A DNA stretch of 6,035 nucleotides from Synechococcales cyanobacterium PMM_0036 (GTDB lineage: Bacteria > Cyanobacteriota > Cyanobacteriia > Elainellales > Elainellaceae), in assembly GCA_949127645.1 (NCBI GenBank), contig CASBQM010000255.1, forward strand, positions 1 through 6,035. The letters are read 5' to 3'. Numbering within the stretch: the stretch's first letter is position 1; every line of letters begins with the position of its first letter. This document shows positions 5,966 through 6,035 of this stretch, piece by piece. Position numbers and translations under genes: made by a program. Below the pieces are notes generated by a model. That model searched no databases. It saw nothing but the letters and a program-made list of their open reading frames with translations, and was not told where the DNA came from.

Positions 5966-6035
5966 TCGCGGATGCCCCCGAAAGCCGATCGTATCTCAAT
6001 GGTATTGGGTGTTTTCACAAAGTCTACTTCGGCTC
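5962..6035 (-). CDS. C-terminal 23 codons of an unidentified upstream gene
   Basis: In the frame that ends at the TGA at 5962-5964, the minus strand is open to the window edge and ends ...NTIEIRSAFGGIRE. The stop overlaps the ATG of the glycosyltransferase as ATGA, the same arrangement as at the next junction, which is the main reason to call it a gene. The fragment is too short to identify. The piece IEIRSAFGG faintly recalls an internal motif (SAFGGLxIY) of some hypothetical cyanobacterial and glycosyltransferase-like proteins. If so, the protein ends early here. That comparison is memory-based and weak. Confidence 0.55.
   Translation of the reverse strand, partial: AEVDFVKTPNTIEIRSAFGGIRE

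Overview
The window looks like cyanobacterial chromosome, probably a filamentous or Leptolyngbya-like lineage. The main evidence is the HIP1 octamer GCGATCGC, of which I count 16 copies in 6.0 kb where about 0.1 would be expected by chance. Three of the encoded proteins also resemble, from memory, families I know only from cyanobacteria, and the dispersed palindromic repeat at about 2.3-2.45 kb is a type common in these genomes. I see no tRNA, rRNA, CRISPR array, transposase or phage gene.

Layout. Positions 1-1890 (minus strand) hold the first 630 codons of a large protein that runs off the left edge. It resembles the cyanobacterial 'DUF1574 domain-containing' proteins and is built from four diverged copies of one module, followed by a probable membrane helix at the window edge. 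A 182-bp divergent intergenic region (1891-2072) separates it from a small plus-strand gene (2073-2279) for a 68-residue single-pass membrane protein. Next comes a nested inverted-repeat, MITE-like element (about 2294-2443), flanked by near-abutting GGGCTA direct repeats. It lies between the ends of two convergent genes, and the stop codon of the gene on its right falls inside the right-hand GGGCTA.

Positions 2448-6035 are a minus-strand operon read from right to left. It consists of the last 23 codons of an unidentified gene (5962-6035), a GT4-type glycosyltransferase of 407 residues (4742-5965), and a 765-residue membrane-anchored protein of unknown function (2448-4745). Both junctions are 4-bp ATGA start/stop overlaps, so the three genes are probably translationally coupled. 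The glycosyltransferase suggests extracellular polysaccharide or envelope glycan synthesis. The 765-residue protein has a short cytoplasmic tail, one membrane helix and a large, probably periplasmic, body. A link between the two is inferred only from the coupling.

Short in-frame tandem duplications (12, 12, 15 and 18 bp, plus a degenerate 12-bp triplet) recur in three of the genes and encode Gln/Ser/Asn/Pro-rich stretches. No recognisable defence, mobile or biosynthetic system is complete within the window. The most notable items are the four-module protein, the element placed at a stop codon, and the coupled unknown membrane protein.
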